Positions 27,701 through 39,053 of a stretch of DNA of 64,000 bases are shown here, in pieces. The notes under the pieces were generated by a model. It saw only the letters and a program-made list of their open reading frames with translations. It made no database searches and was not told the DNA's origin. The translations under genes were made by a program, and so were the position numbers. Within the stretch, counting starts at the first letter, position 1, and each line of letters opens with the position of its first letter. The DNA is from Diplolepis rosae. Taxonomy: Eukaryota > Arthropoda > Insecta > Hymenoptera > Diplolepididae. The stretch spans positions 930,001-994,000 of the forward strand of contig JAPYXD010000382.1 in NCBI GenBank assembly GCA_030998225.1, given 5' to 3'.

Positions 27701-30700
27701 TATTCTTCGCGTTATCGCGTAATTATGATTGGTAATTACATTACGGGCGTGATGTTCACTTTAAATACAATACTTTTGAAAAAGTATTGTCAAATAAGCT
27801 TTTTATGCATATATCTCACATGTCAATTTAAAATATCATAAAAATTCTTAAAAATTTTATTTTTCGGGTTTTCGCGGTTTCACGATCAGTATTTGCATTA
27901 TGGAATTGCTCTACTGTAAATAAAATACTTTCGAAAAAGTATTTCTAACAATGATTTTTACGCATGTATCTTGTAGGTCAAATTAAAATATCAAGAGAAT
28001 CTTTTTCTTCGCGTTATCGCGTAATTGTGATTGGTAATTACATGATGGGAGTGATGTTCACTATAAATACAATACTTTTGAAAAAGTATTGTCAACTTAG
28101 GTTTTTATGCATATATCTCACATGTCAATTTGAAATATGTTAAAAATTTTATTTTTCGGGTTTTCGCGTTTTCAGGATTAGTAATGGCATTATGGGATCG
28201 CTTTACTTTAAATAAAATACTCTTGAAATAGTATTGTCAACTAAGTTTTTTACGCATATATCTCACATGTCAATTTAAAATATCTTAAAAATTTTTTAAA
28301 AAATTTTATTTTTCGGGTTTTCACGTTTTCAGGATCAATAATTTCATTATGGAATTGTTCTACTATAAATAAAATACTTTTGAAAAAGTAATTCCAACAG
28401 AGATTTTTACGCATATATCTTATAAGTCAAATTAAAATATCAAGAGAATCTTATTCTTCGCGTTATCGCGTAATTATGATTGGTAATTACATTACGGGCG
28501 TGATGTTCACTAAAAATACAATACCTTTGTAATAGTATTGTCAATTAAGCTTGTTACGCATATATCTCACATGTCAATTCACAATATCTTAACAATTGTT
28601 TAAAAATTTTTATTTTCCGGGTTTTCGCGGTTTCAGTATCAGTAATTGCATTATAGAATTGCTCTACTATGAATACAATACTTTTGAAAAAGTATTTCTA
28701 ACAAAGATTTTTACGCATATATCTTATAGGTCAAATTAAAATATCCAGAGTATCTTATTCTTCGCGTTATCGCGTAATTATGATTGGTAATTACATTACG
28801 GGCGTGATGTTCACTAAAAATACAATACCTTTGTAAAAGTATTGTCAATTAAGCTTGTTACGCATATATCTCACATGTCAATTTAAAATATCTTAAAAAT
28901 TCTTAAAAATTTTTATTTTCCGGGTTTTCGCGGTTTCAGTATCAGTAATTGCATTATGGAATTGCTCTACTGTAAATAAAATACTAGTGAAAAAGTAATT
29001 CCAACAGAGATTTTTACGCATATATCTTACAGGTCAAATTAAAATATCCAGAGAATCTTAATCTTCGCGTTATCGCGCAATTATGATTGGTAATTACATT
29101 ACGGGCGTGATGTTCACTTTAAATACAATACTTTTGAAAAAGTATTCTCAACTAAGTTTTTTACGCATATATCTTATAGGTCAAATAAAAAAATCCAGAG
29201 TATCATATTCTTCGCGTTATCGCGTAATTATGATTGGTAATTACATTACGGGCGTGATGTTCACTAAAAATACAATACTTTTGAAAAAGTATTTCTAACA
29301 AAGATTTTTATGCATATATCTTATAGGTCAAATATCAAAAATCCAGTGTATCTTATTCTTCGCGTTATCGCGTAATTATGATTGGTAATTACATTACGGG
29401 AGTGATGTTCACTATAAATACAATACTTTTGAAAAAGTATTTCTAACAAAGGTTTTTCTGCATATATCTTATAGGTCAAATTAAAAAATCCAGAGTATCT
29501 TATTCTTCGCGTTATCGCGTAATTATGATTGGTAATTACATTACGGGCGTGATGTTCACTAAAAATACAATACTTTTGAAAAAGTATTTCTAACAAAGAT
29601 TTTTACGCATATATCTTATAGGTCAAATTAAAAAATCCAGAGTATCTTATTCTTCGCGTTATCGCGTAATTATGATTGGTAATTACATTACGGGCGTGAT
29701 GTTCACTAAAAATACAATACTTTTGAAAAAGTATTTCTAACAAAGATTTTTACGCATATATCTTATAGGTCAAATTAAAAAATCCAGAGTATCTTATTCT
29801 TCGCGTTATCGCGTAATTATGATTGGTAATTACATTACGGGCGTGATGTTCACTAAAAATACAATAGTTTTGAAAAAGTATTTCTAACAATGATTTTTAT
29901 GCATATATCTTATAGGTCAAATTAAAAAATCAAGAGTATCTTATTCTTCGCGTTATCGCGTAGTTATGATTGGTAATTACATTACGGGAGTGATGTTCAC
30001 TATAAATAAAATACTCTTGAAAAAGTATTCTCAACTAAGTTTTTTACGCATATATCTTACATGTCAATTCAAAATATCTTAAAAATTGTTTAAAAATTTT
30101 ATTTTTCGGGTTTTCGCGGTTTCAGTATCAGTATTTGCATTATGGAATTGCTCTACTGTAAATAAAACACTTTTGAAAAAGTATTTCTAACAAAGATTTT
30201 TACGCATATATCTTATAGGTCAAATTAAAATATCCAGAGAATCTTAATCTTCGCGTTATAGCGTAATTATGATTGGTAATTACATTACGGGCGTGATGTT
30301 CACTAAAGATACAATACCTTTGTAAATGTATTGTCAAATAAGCTTTTTACGCATATATCTCACATGTCAATTTAAAATATCATAAAAATTCTTAAAAATT
30401 TTATTTTTCGGATTTTCGCGGTTTCACGATCAGTATTTGCATTATGGAATTGCACTACTATAAATAAAACACTTTTGAAAAAGTATTTCTAACAAAGATT
30501 TTTACGCATATATCTTATATGTCAAATTTAAATATCCAGAGTATCTTATTCTTCGCGTTATCGCGTAATTATGATTGGTAATTACATTACGGGAGTGATG
30601 TTCACTATAAATACAATACTTTTGGAAAAGTACTCTCAACTAAGTTTTTTACGCATATATCTTACATGTCAATTCAAAATATCTTAAAAATTTTTTAAAA

Positions 30701-33700
30701 ATTTTATTTTTCGGGTTTTCGCGGCTTCAGGATCAGTATTTGCATTATGGAATTGCTCTACTATAAATAAAATACCTTTGAAAAAGTATTTCCAACAGAG
30801 ATTTTTACGCATGTATCTTGTAGGTCAAATTAAAATATCAAGAGAATCTTTTTCTTCGCGTTATCGCGTAATTGTGATTGGTAATTACATTACGGGAGTG
30901 ATGTTCACTATAAATACAATACTTTTGAAAAAGTATTGTCAACTTAGGTTTTTACGCATATATCTCACATGTCAATTTGAAATATCTTAAAATTGTTTAA
31001 AAATTTTATTTTCCGGGTTTTCGCGGTTTCAGTATCAGTATTTGCATTATGGAATTGCTCTACTATAAATACAGTACTTTTGAATTCTTGTAAGTTGATT
31101 CTCAACTAAGTTTTTTACGCATATATCTTACATGTCAATTCAAAATATCTTAAAAATTTTTTAAAAATTTTATTTTTAGGGTTTTCGCAGTTTTAGGATC
31201 AGTATTTGCATTATGGAATTGCTCTACTGTAAATAAAACACTTTTGAAAAAGTATTTCTAACAAAGATTTTTACGCATATATCTTATAGGTCAAATTAAA
31301 ATATCCAGAGAATCTTAATCTTCGCGTTATAGCGTAATTATGATTGGTAATTACATTACGGGCGTGATGTTCACTAAAGATACAATACCTTTGTAAAAGT
31401 GTGGTCAATTAAGCTTGTTACGCAAATATCTCACATGTCAATTTAAAATATCTTAAAAATTCTTAAAAATGTTTATTTTCCGGGTTTTCGCGGTTTCAGT
31501 ATCAGTAATTGCATTATGGAATTGCTCTACTATGAATACAATACTTTTGAAAAAGTATTTCTAACAAAGATTTTTACGCATATATCTTATAGGTCAAATT
31601 AAAATATCCAGAGAATTTTATTCTTCGCATTATCGCGTAATTATGATTGGTAATTACATTACGGGCGTGATGTTCACTAAAAATACAATACCTTTGTAAA
31701 AGTGTTGTCAATTAAGCTTGTTACGCATATATCTCACATGTCAATTTAAAATATCTTAAAAATTCTTAAAAATTTTTATTTTCCGTGTTTACGCGGTTTC
31801 AGTATCAGTAATTGCATTATGGAATTGCTCTACTATAAATACAATACTTTTGAAAAAGTATTCTCAACTAAGTTTTTTACGCATATATCTTACATGTCAA
31901 TTCAAAATATCTTAAAAATTGTTTAAAAATTTGATTTTTAGGGTTTTGGCAGTTTTAGGACCAGTATTTGCATTATGGAATTGCTCTACTGTAAATAAAA
32001 CACTTTTGAAAAAGTATTTCTAACAAAGATTTTTACGCATATATCTTATAGGTCAAATTAAAATATCCAGAGAATCTTAATCTTCGCGTTATAGCGTAAT
32101 TATGATTGGTAATTACATTACGGGCGTGATGTTCACTAAAAATACAATACCTTTGTAAAAGTGTTGTCAATTAAGCTTGTTACGCATATATCTCACATGT
32201 CAATTTAAAATATCTTAAAAATTCTTAAAAATTTTTATTTTCCGTGTTTACGCGGTTTCAGTATCAGTAATTGCATTATGGAATTGCTCTACTATAAATA
32301 CAATACTTTTGAAAAAGTATTCTCAACTAAGTTTTTTACGCATATATCTTACATGTCAATTCAAAATATCTTAAAAATTGTTTAAAAATTTGATTTTTAG
32401 GGTTTTGGCAGTTTTAGGACCAGTATTTGCATTATGGAATTGCTCTACTGTAAATAAAACACTTTTGAAAAAGTATTTCTAACAAAGATTTTTACGCATA
32501 TATCTTATAGGTCAAATTAAAATATCCAGAGAATCTTATTCTTCTCGTTATCGCGTAATGTGATTGGTAATTACATTACGGGAGTGATGTTCACTATAAA
32601 TACAATACTTTTGAAAAAGTATTGTCAACTTAGGTTTTTACGCATATATCTCACATGTCAATTTGAAATATCATAAAAATTTTTTTAAAAAATTTTATTT
32701 TTCGGGTTTTCGCGTTTTCAGCATCAATAATTTCATTATGGAATTGTTCTACTATAAATAAAATACTTTTGAAAAAGTAATTCCAACAGAGATTTTTACG
32801 CATATATCTTATAGGTCAAATTAAAAAATCAAGAGTATCTTATTCTTCGCGTTATCGCGTAATTGTGTTTGATAATTACATTACGGGAGTGATGTTCACT
32901 ATAAATACAATACTTTTGAAAAAGTATTGTCAACTAAGTTTTTTACGCATATATCTCACATGTCAATTTAAAATATCTTAAAAATTCTTAAAAATTTTTA
33001 TTTTCCGGGTTTTCGCGGTTTCAGTATCAGTAATTGCATTATGGAATTGCTCTACTGTAAATACAATGCTTTTGAAAATGTATTTCTAACAAAGATTTTT
33101 ACGCATGTAGCTTATAGGTCAAATTAAAATATCCAGAGAATCTTATTCTTCGCGTTATCGCGTAATTGTGTTTGATAATTACATTACGGGAGTGATGTTC
33201 ACTATAAATACAATACTTTCGTAAAATTATTGTCAACAAGTTTTTTACGCATATATCTCACGTGTCAATTTAAGATATCTTAAAAATTTTTATTTTTCGG
33301 GTTTTCGCGTTTTCAGGATTAGTAATGGCATTATGGGATTGCTTTATTATAAATACAATACTTTCGACAAAGTATCGGTAGCAATGTTTTTACGCGTACA
33401 TCATACAGGTGAAATTAAAACAACTGAAAAATCTTTTTCTTCTCGTTTTCGCGTATTTAGGATTAATAATTACATTACAGGAGCGTTTCTTACTATAAAT
33501 GCAATACCTTTGGAAAATTATTGTAAACAAGGATTTATACACATATATCCTACCTGTCAATTAAAAGTAACTAAAGAAACCTCTTATTCTTCGCGTTTTC
33601 GTGTTTTCGCGTTTTCGCGTTTCTATGTGAAGTAATTACATTATGGGAATCCTTTACTTTGAATACAATACTTTCGAAAAATTATTGGCAATCAAGTTTT

Positions 33701-34805
33701 TCATGCGCATATCATGCATGTCAATTTAAAATGACTAAAAAAATTCTTTTTCTTCGCGTTTTCGCGTTTTTAGGATTAGTAATTGCATTATGGGATTGCT
33801 TTATTATAAATACAATACTTTCGACAAAGTATCGGTAGCAATGTTTTTACGCGTACATCATACAGGTGAAATTAAAACAACTGAAAAATCTTTTTCTTCT
33901 CGTTTTCGCGTATTTAGGATTAATAATTACATTACAGGAGCGTTTCTTACTATAAATGCAATACCTTTGGAAAATTATTGTAAACAAGGATTTATACACA
34001 TATATCCTACCTGTCAATTCAAAATAACTAAAGAAACCTCTTATTCTTCGCGTTTTCGTGTTTTCGCGTTTTCGCGTTTCTATGTGAAGTAATTACATTA
34101 TGGGAATCCTTTACTTTGAATACAATACTTTCGAAAAAGTATTGGCAACAAAGTTTTTCATGCGCATATCATGCATGTCAATTTAAAATGACTAAAAAAA
34201 TTCTTTTTCTTCGCGTTTTCGCGTTTTTAGGATTAATAATCGCATTATGGGATCGCTTTATTATAAATACAATACTTTCGTAAAATTATTGTCAACAAGT
34301 TTTTTACGCATATATAATACGTGTCAATTTAAAATAACTAAAAAATTTCTATTCTTCGTGTTTTCGCATATTTATGATTGGTAATTACATTACGGGAGTG
34401 ATTCTTACTATAAATACAATACTTTTGAAAAATATTGTCATAAAGATTTTTACGCATATATCATACTTGTCAGTTAAAATAAATAAAAAATTCTCTTTTT
34501 TCGCGTTTATTACAGTGAGTTCAGTCTTATATCAATTCATAAATGCTTTTTTTCGTGGATCTAGAATTAGTAATCGTATTACGGTACTGTCTCGATCTAA
34601 ATACAATGCTAAAAACAGGTTTGGCAACAAGGGTTCACGCGCATATTACACATTTCTAATTAGAGCAATTAAAAAAAATTCTATTCTTCGTGTTCTCAGG
34701 ATTACTGATTGCATTATGTGTTTGTTTTGATATAAATACAATATTTCAGTAAAAGTATTTGCAAAAAAGTTTTCTACATGTATTTCAATTCAAAATAACT
34801 TAAAA
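15793..34805. repeat. Satellite array, right segment with nested higher-order repeats
   Basis: About 19 kb of the same ~147/156-bp monomers without an interrupting element. The start matches the sequence following PLE copy 1. A marker monomer with ATATCTTTCATGTC occurs at about 6900, 18890 and 27500, giving spacings near 12.0 and 8.6 kb, so several higher-order periods overlap. Many monomer pairs look identical over hundreds of bases, which suggests recent unequal exchange or gene conversion. The right end (from about 33.3 kb) returns to the divergent monomers that flank the PLEs. Confidence 0.93.
33333..34246 (+). repeat. Local tandem duplication of a three-monomer block (457-bp period)
   Basis: The block beginning at 33333 recurs at 33790, an offset of 457 bp or about three monomers, with very few changes. 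It lies at the divergent right edge of the satellite just before the third PLE leader. It shows that short higher-order units (trimers) are also being duplicated. Confidence 0.8.
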
Positions 34806-35745
34806 ATTCTATACCATTCTCTTTTATCAAAAAATGTTCTCACTCGCGATTATTTTTAACGACTGTATTAAAATATGTTCGAGGGAGTGTTTCGGTACCG
34901 TATTGAGCGAGTTTTCTGACGGATTCCTTCGAACATGTGGTATGGGGTTTGCTTTCCTCGAACGCTTTGGCACATAGAAATCTCAAGTGCTCGGGACGTT
35001 GAAAAGATTTTGAGTGTGCATACTCTTTGAGGTTGTAACTTGACTTCTCATAACAAGTTTTCTCGTATACAGAAAATTCTCAATATTTTCTAAATCAGTT
35101 TTCTTTCTGTCTTGCAGCGGAGTGGCAGTCTACCATACTGACTGTCGACTCCGTGATCGCAAAGAGGGAAAAAAAAAAACAAAATTTCAATTTTTTCTTC
35201 CCAAATTCAAACTTATCGGTTTTCGACTCACCCTTAACTTCTCGGGTTCGTGTGTGTGTGTGTGTGTTGTGCTGTGCGTTCTCCATCGAGGGCTCACGAT
35301 TGGTTTTTTGAAATGTGTTTTTATGGAATTAATTGTGGTTGTGTGCCTTTGAGGTGGCGCGTTCAGCGATTCACATCTTCCACGAATTGGACACGAGAGG
35401 ACTTCTGTGTGAGGACGATGCTGGAGGGTCTATTCGCATGTTCTAATTTTATTAATAAATTTATTATAAGAATAAAACAAAACAAAAAACAAAAAGAAAA
35501 TAAATATTATGTTGCATGAGTTTTGCTTGTTTAGTTTATGATTATTATTTTTAATGCAAATTAAAATTGTTGGCACTGAATAGGGCCCCCATTTGTGGCC
35601 GAAACGTTTGCCTTTCTGATGTTTATGTTTTTTACGACATAAACAAATTGGAACTAAACTGACCCCATGCCAAATTAAATATCACAGATATATCACTGTG
35701 GGTCAATATAACAAAGGACATGTGCAGGAACATGTCAAGATACAA
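34806..35745 (+). mobile_element. PLE leader, third copy, cut just after the start codon
   Basis: Matches the leaders of copies 1 and 2 from the satellite junction through the start codon (ATG at 35720) and then stops matching at about 35745, after nine codons. Sequence beyond is unrelated AT-rich DNA, so the satellite and the element end together here. This copy keeps 90 bp (35315-35404) absent from copies 1 and 2 and has a longer TG repeat near 35252, so it belongs to a more distant lineage. Loss of the 3' part is opposite to the usual 5' truncation of incomplete reverse transcription and suggests a rearrangement breakpoint. Confidence 0.8.
35572..35612 (+). ncRNA. Hammerhead-ribozyme-like motif in third PLE leader (different core base damaged)
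   Basis: CTGAATA at 35576-35582 (CUGANGA expected; the G8-equivalent is T), then a GGGCC/GGCC helix, an intact GAAAC at 35601-35605, GTT, and TGCC at 35609-35612. TGCC pairs fully with GGCA at 35572-35575, better than in copies 1 and 2. The GAAA block broken in the other copies is intact here, and the CUGANGA block intact there is broken here. Together they support an ancestral hammerhead. Confidence 0.6.
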
Positions 35746-36280
35746 TAAATAATAATATTAAAATATTGTTCATGTTCTTAGTTTTCTTTAGGATCCAGTC
35801 AAAAATGATGAAAAAAATACAACGGAAGAAACTTAACAAATGTGCACGTGTGACCGTTGAATATTGTGGTAATAAATGATATAAAAGAATTGCGACTGTG
35901 AAACTATGAAATCGGTCTAAATAACTACATTTGCAAAAAAAAATGAAACTGTACAAACCAAATATTTTTATAAGAATACTAGGGGAGATCATTGAAGAAT
36001 TGCACATGTGACGGATAAACATTATAGTAAAAACGATATAAATGAATTATACATATGAAATTATAAAACTGGTCTAAATAACTAACTTTGCAAAAAAAAT
36101 GAAAACTACAAAAAAAAATTTTTTCTATAAAAATACAAAGGGAAAAAACATAAAAAAGTTAGCACATGTCACCGATGAACATTGTGGTAAAAATGATATA
36201 AAAGAATTGCAAGTGTAAAAATTTTAAATTGGTCTAAATAACTAAATTTGTAAAAAAATGTGCAAAAAATATTATTATCA
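35746..36280. repeat. Three degenerate ~160-bp tandem units
   Basis: Blocks resembling GGTCTAAATAACTA followed by TTGCAAAAAAA recur near 35920, 36073 and 36233. Each is preceded by a block like GTGACCG-TGAACATT-TGGTAA. The period is about 158-161 bp. There is no relation to the main satellite that I can see, and no coding potential. Confidence 0.6.
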
Positions 36281-36828
36281 CTAAAGGGTCGATACAAGTC
36301 CTAATCATTAATTTAAATAATATTCAAACATATACCCACATTAGACTCTCTTTCTACAAAGTTGAATTACGGAATTATAAAAAAAAATAATAACAACGAT
36401 TGTCTAGTTTATATGTTGACTTTAATTTACAATCCGAATCAATTTCGTCAGCAAATAAGTACTTGTAATAATGTTTCTTCAAATTGAATTGAATTTATTG
36501 TTCGTTATTTACATTTTTTCATATTATGTACATAGAAGTATATCGGAGTCAGAATACAGGAGTACGTGACAAAAATTCTGTGCTGAAATAATTGTAATTC
36601 ATACCTATAAGTTCCTAATTAAAATTTCTAAACTTTTTGTAAATTAAAAATATTCAGAACAGAATTAAGTATAACATTTTTAAACATAATTTCAATTTTA
36701 TTTAAACTTCATAATATTTCAATTCCATTTTTATTATCATACACTACTTTCTTTAGGTACACGGGGAGACTCTTCATATAAACTTCTACTATAGTATTTT
36801 TCAATTTAGGGAAAAACATCACTCTTAA
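36281..36828. other. AT-rich DNA, nothing recognised
   Basis: No open frame, repeat or motif that I can support in this stretch. Confidence 0.6.
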
Positions 36829-36964
36829 GACCTTTTGTCAAAAAAAATACCAAACTTTAAAAGAATTATATGAAACTTTAGCAGTCCATAACAAATTTTA
36901 ATATAATTCAGACTAGTTTCATATCATTCTTCTAAAGTTTAGTATTTTTTTTTGACAAAAGGTC
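36829..36964. repeat. Inverted repeat (hairpin) with ~50-bp arms
   Basis: The arm at 36829-36881, beginning GACCTTTTGTCAAAAAAAA, is repeated inverted at 36913-36964 with few mismatches around a ~30-bp loop. This is foldback/MITE-like. No convincing target duplication was seen. Confidence 0.75.
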
Positions 36965-37259
36965 TTTCATTGAAAGTGCAAGTTACATTGACCTTTGGTC
37001 TTAAATACTCTTTTATTGTTGGAAAAGATTGCCTTTCTGGTTGAAAATGATGAAGTTAATATAAATCTGATATTTTGGCTCAGATCGGAGCCCTTCGCGG
37101 TAAGATGAGAAGAATTCAGAAAAATTCAGAATCTGAATTCCCATTAATACGCGAATTTTCCTCCACCTAAAGTTCCACGAAGGAGTAGAAAAAAATTACA
37201 TGATTAAAATAATTTATTTTCTTCCAAATCTCTCAAAAATAAAAAACGATCGTAGACTT
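36965..37259 (-). repeat. Foldback-family arm fragment
   Basis: Read on the minus strand, about 37010-37135 matches the arm sequence of the foldback at 41098-41590. The match includes a degenerate hammerhead-like block (37065-37100) and the stretch AATTTTTCTGAATTCTTCTC. The partner arm is not visible nearby, so this is probably half of an old element. Confidence 0.5.
37065..37100 (-). ncRNA. Degenerate hammerhead-like block
   Basis: On the minus strand a well-paired GGCTC/GAGCC helix sits where stem II of the related motif at 41518-41549 lies, followed by AAAATATCAG in place of GAAATGTCAG. The upstream CUGAUGA core is replaced by CCGCGAA. A relic only. Confidence 0.35.
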
Positions 37260-37810
37260 TATTTCAGGAAACGATTTTGCAGAACAACTCTTATTTCGTA
37301 TCTCACATATTTTGGTGAAAAAAATCGAATTTTTTTAATATTAAAAATCGAAACATAAAGTATACATCCTGTCCCGAAATGTCTTAATGAGAATTTGTAA
37401 ACCTCATTTAGGCAAACAATTTTCCATATAAACGTTTTTTTTGTATCTCACATATCTTGTCTAAAACATGGAATTTTTGAATTTGAAACGTTTTTTTTGG
37501 AATTGAAACGAAGAATATATGTTTTATCAGAAACTGCGTCAGACAAAATTTATAGATCTTTTTGAAACGAACAACTGTGTATTCTTACGTTTTTTTCGCA
37601 TTTTACATATTATTGTTAAAAAATTGAATTTTGGATTTTCAATAGTTTTTTTTTAATTAAAAAGAAAAATATGCATCTTATGAAAAAAGGTTACAATTTA
37701 AATTTGTAGGTCTTTATGTAGAAATCAATATTGTATCATAACGTTTTTTCGTATCTCGTATAATTTAACTGGAAAATGGAATTTTTATATTGACTTTTTT
37801 CGAATTTGAA
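37260..37810. repeat. Degenerate ~150-bp tandem repeat, about four units
   Basis: The phrase TATCTCACATAT- followed by a GAATTTTT block recurs near 37298, 37445, 37600 and 37748 with heavy decay. No gene is seen. Confidence 0.5.
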
Positions 37811-38792
37811 TATGCTGTAACATTTCTAATTTTGATTTAATCAAAAAATGTTATCAAGATAATTTGTAGAGATTTATGAGCACTATCAAAAACCATTATT
37901 GAAATTTTTGATTTTTTAAAAAAATTATTTTCAAAAACACAAAAGAAGTTCTCAATCCCTCAATTTTGATTGGATGTGGCTGGTTAACGAACTTGTCCTT
38001 ACTTTTTCGGCTACGATAAAGTGTGCCAAAGCTCAATTCAATCTGATAATTCTATCGAGAGTTATGCCGCACACGACATACTACAGACAGACAGGCAGAC
38101 AGACATACAGACACTTTCGTAAAAACCATTTTTTCTGACTCAGGGTGTCTCAAAACGTAAAGATTTGATGAAAATTTCGAAAGTCATTTTTCACATAAAA
38201 CCAATACCTTCTAATCCATGATGAGAATGTAAAAAAAGCAAAGCCTATTCCTTTTAATCGACTTAGAAAAATTCGAGAAGAATTAAAAAGTGGAAAAATA
38301 CAAAGCAGAGACTAGAAGGGAATAGAATAATGTCACTTTGAAGACGCAACTGAGAATTAAATTAAGAGCATTTTTTAAAATCAATTAATATTGTATTAAA
38401 TTTATAAATTATAGGTAAAAAAACGAATTTGGGTGAATTATATTTAAAAATTTTTATTCATTTATTGAAAAGAGACAAAGTTTGACCGATTTCATATGAA
38501 ATATTTCTTGGAACACATTTAAATGATATCATAAATAACGAGAAAAATGTTGATCATGTAGTAAAATTATACTTTAATTGTTAATAACTTTTGCGTAAAA
38601 TTGTTTCTCGTGGACAGATTAGAAATAATTAAATTAATTGAAAATACAGCATGTAAGTATGGAATTAAAAAAATTACCCTGACAAAAGTATTCAAATTTC
38701 TAAACTTATATTGCACAAGAAGGAATAGAAATCATTTACGTGCACATGTTTTGTGAGCAGATCAGAAAGAATCAAATTAATCGAAAATAGAG
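37811..38792. other. Transposon-tail-like DNA with CAGA microsatellite; otherwise AT-rich
   Basis: An ACAGACAGACAGGCAGACAG microsatellite (about 38083-38113) precedes a TTTTTCTGACTCAGGGTGTCTC block. A similar arrangement, a CAGA run followed by TTTTTCTGACTCA, occurs at 48481-48548, so this is probably the end of an interspersed repeat family. The part from 38600 to 38792 contains two related ~130-bp blocks, each ending in AGCATG, that give the Gypsy empty site. No coding region. Confidence 0.5.
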
Positions 38793-39053
38793 CATGTGTT
38801 ACGTCACAAGTACGTAAATACGTAAGACACAATGATTATCAAATAATGAAAATTGAATTTATTAAAAATAAATATAAATTGAAAATATTAAATTGTCGAT
38901 ACAATTGATTTATAATTGGAGGCACAGGCTGGATGGTTATATATTTACAAAATAAAATTTCTATATCTTATTTAAATTGTATATGTATTTATATATAAAT
39001 ATATATTTTTTTTATAATTAAAGTACAGATATTTTGTTTCTATTTTTATTTAT

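Noticed and set aside
4432..33000. Many 60-120-codon open frames such as those beginning MIGNYITGV or MLEILFQ on either strand
   Set aside because: They are translations of satellite monomers, recur with the monomer period, and change frame with monomer length. No start context or conserved protein logic supports them.
4432..34805. CRISPR-like array of regular repeats
   Set aside because: Monomers are ~150 bp tandem units with no short-repeat/unique-spacer alternation; the DNA is eukaryotic satellite.
35315..35404. Interpretation of the 90-bp leader segment as a retained intron
   Set aside because: It begins with GT but does not end with AG at the junction. A deletion through short TGTG repeats explains copies 1 and 2 better.
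35095..35519. Open frames over the third PLE leader (76, 89 and 63 codons)
   Set aside because: They cross the poly-A and TG repeats of a leader that is non-coding in the other two copies.
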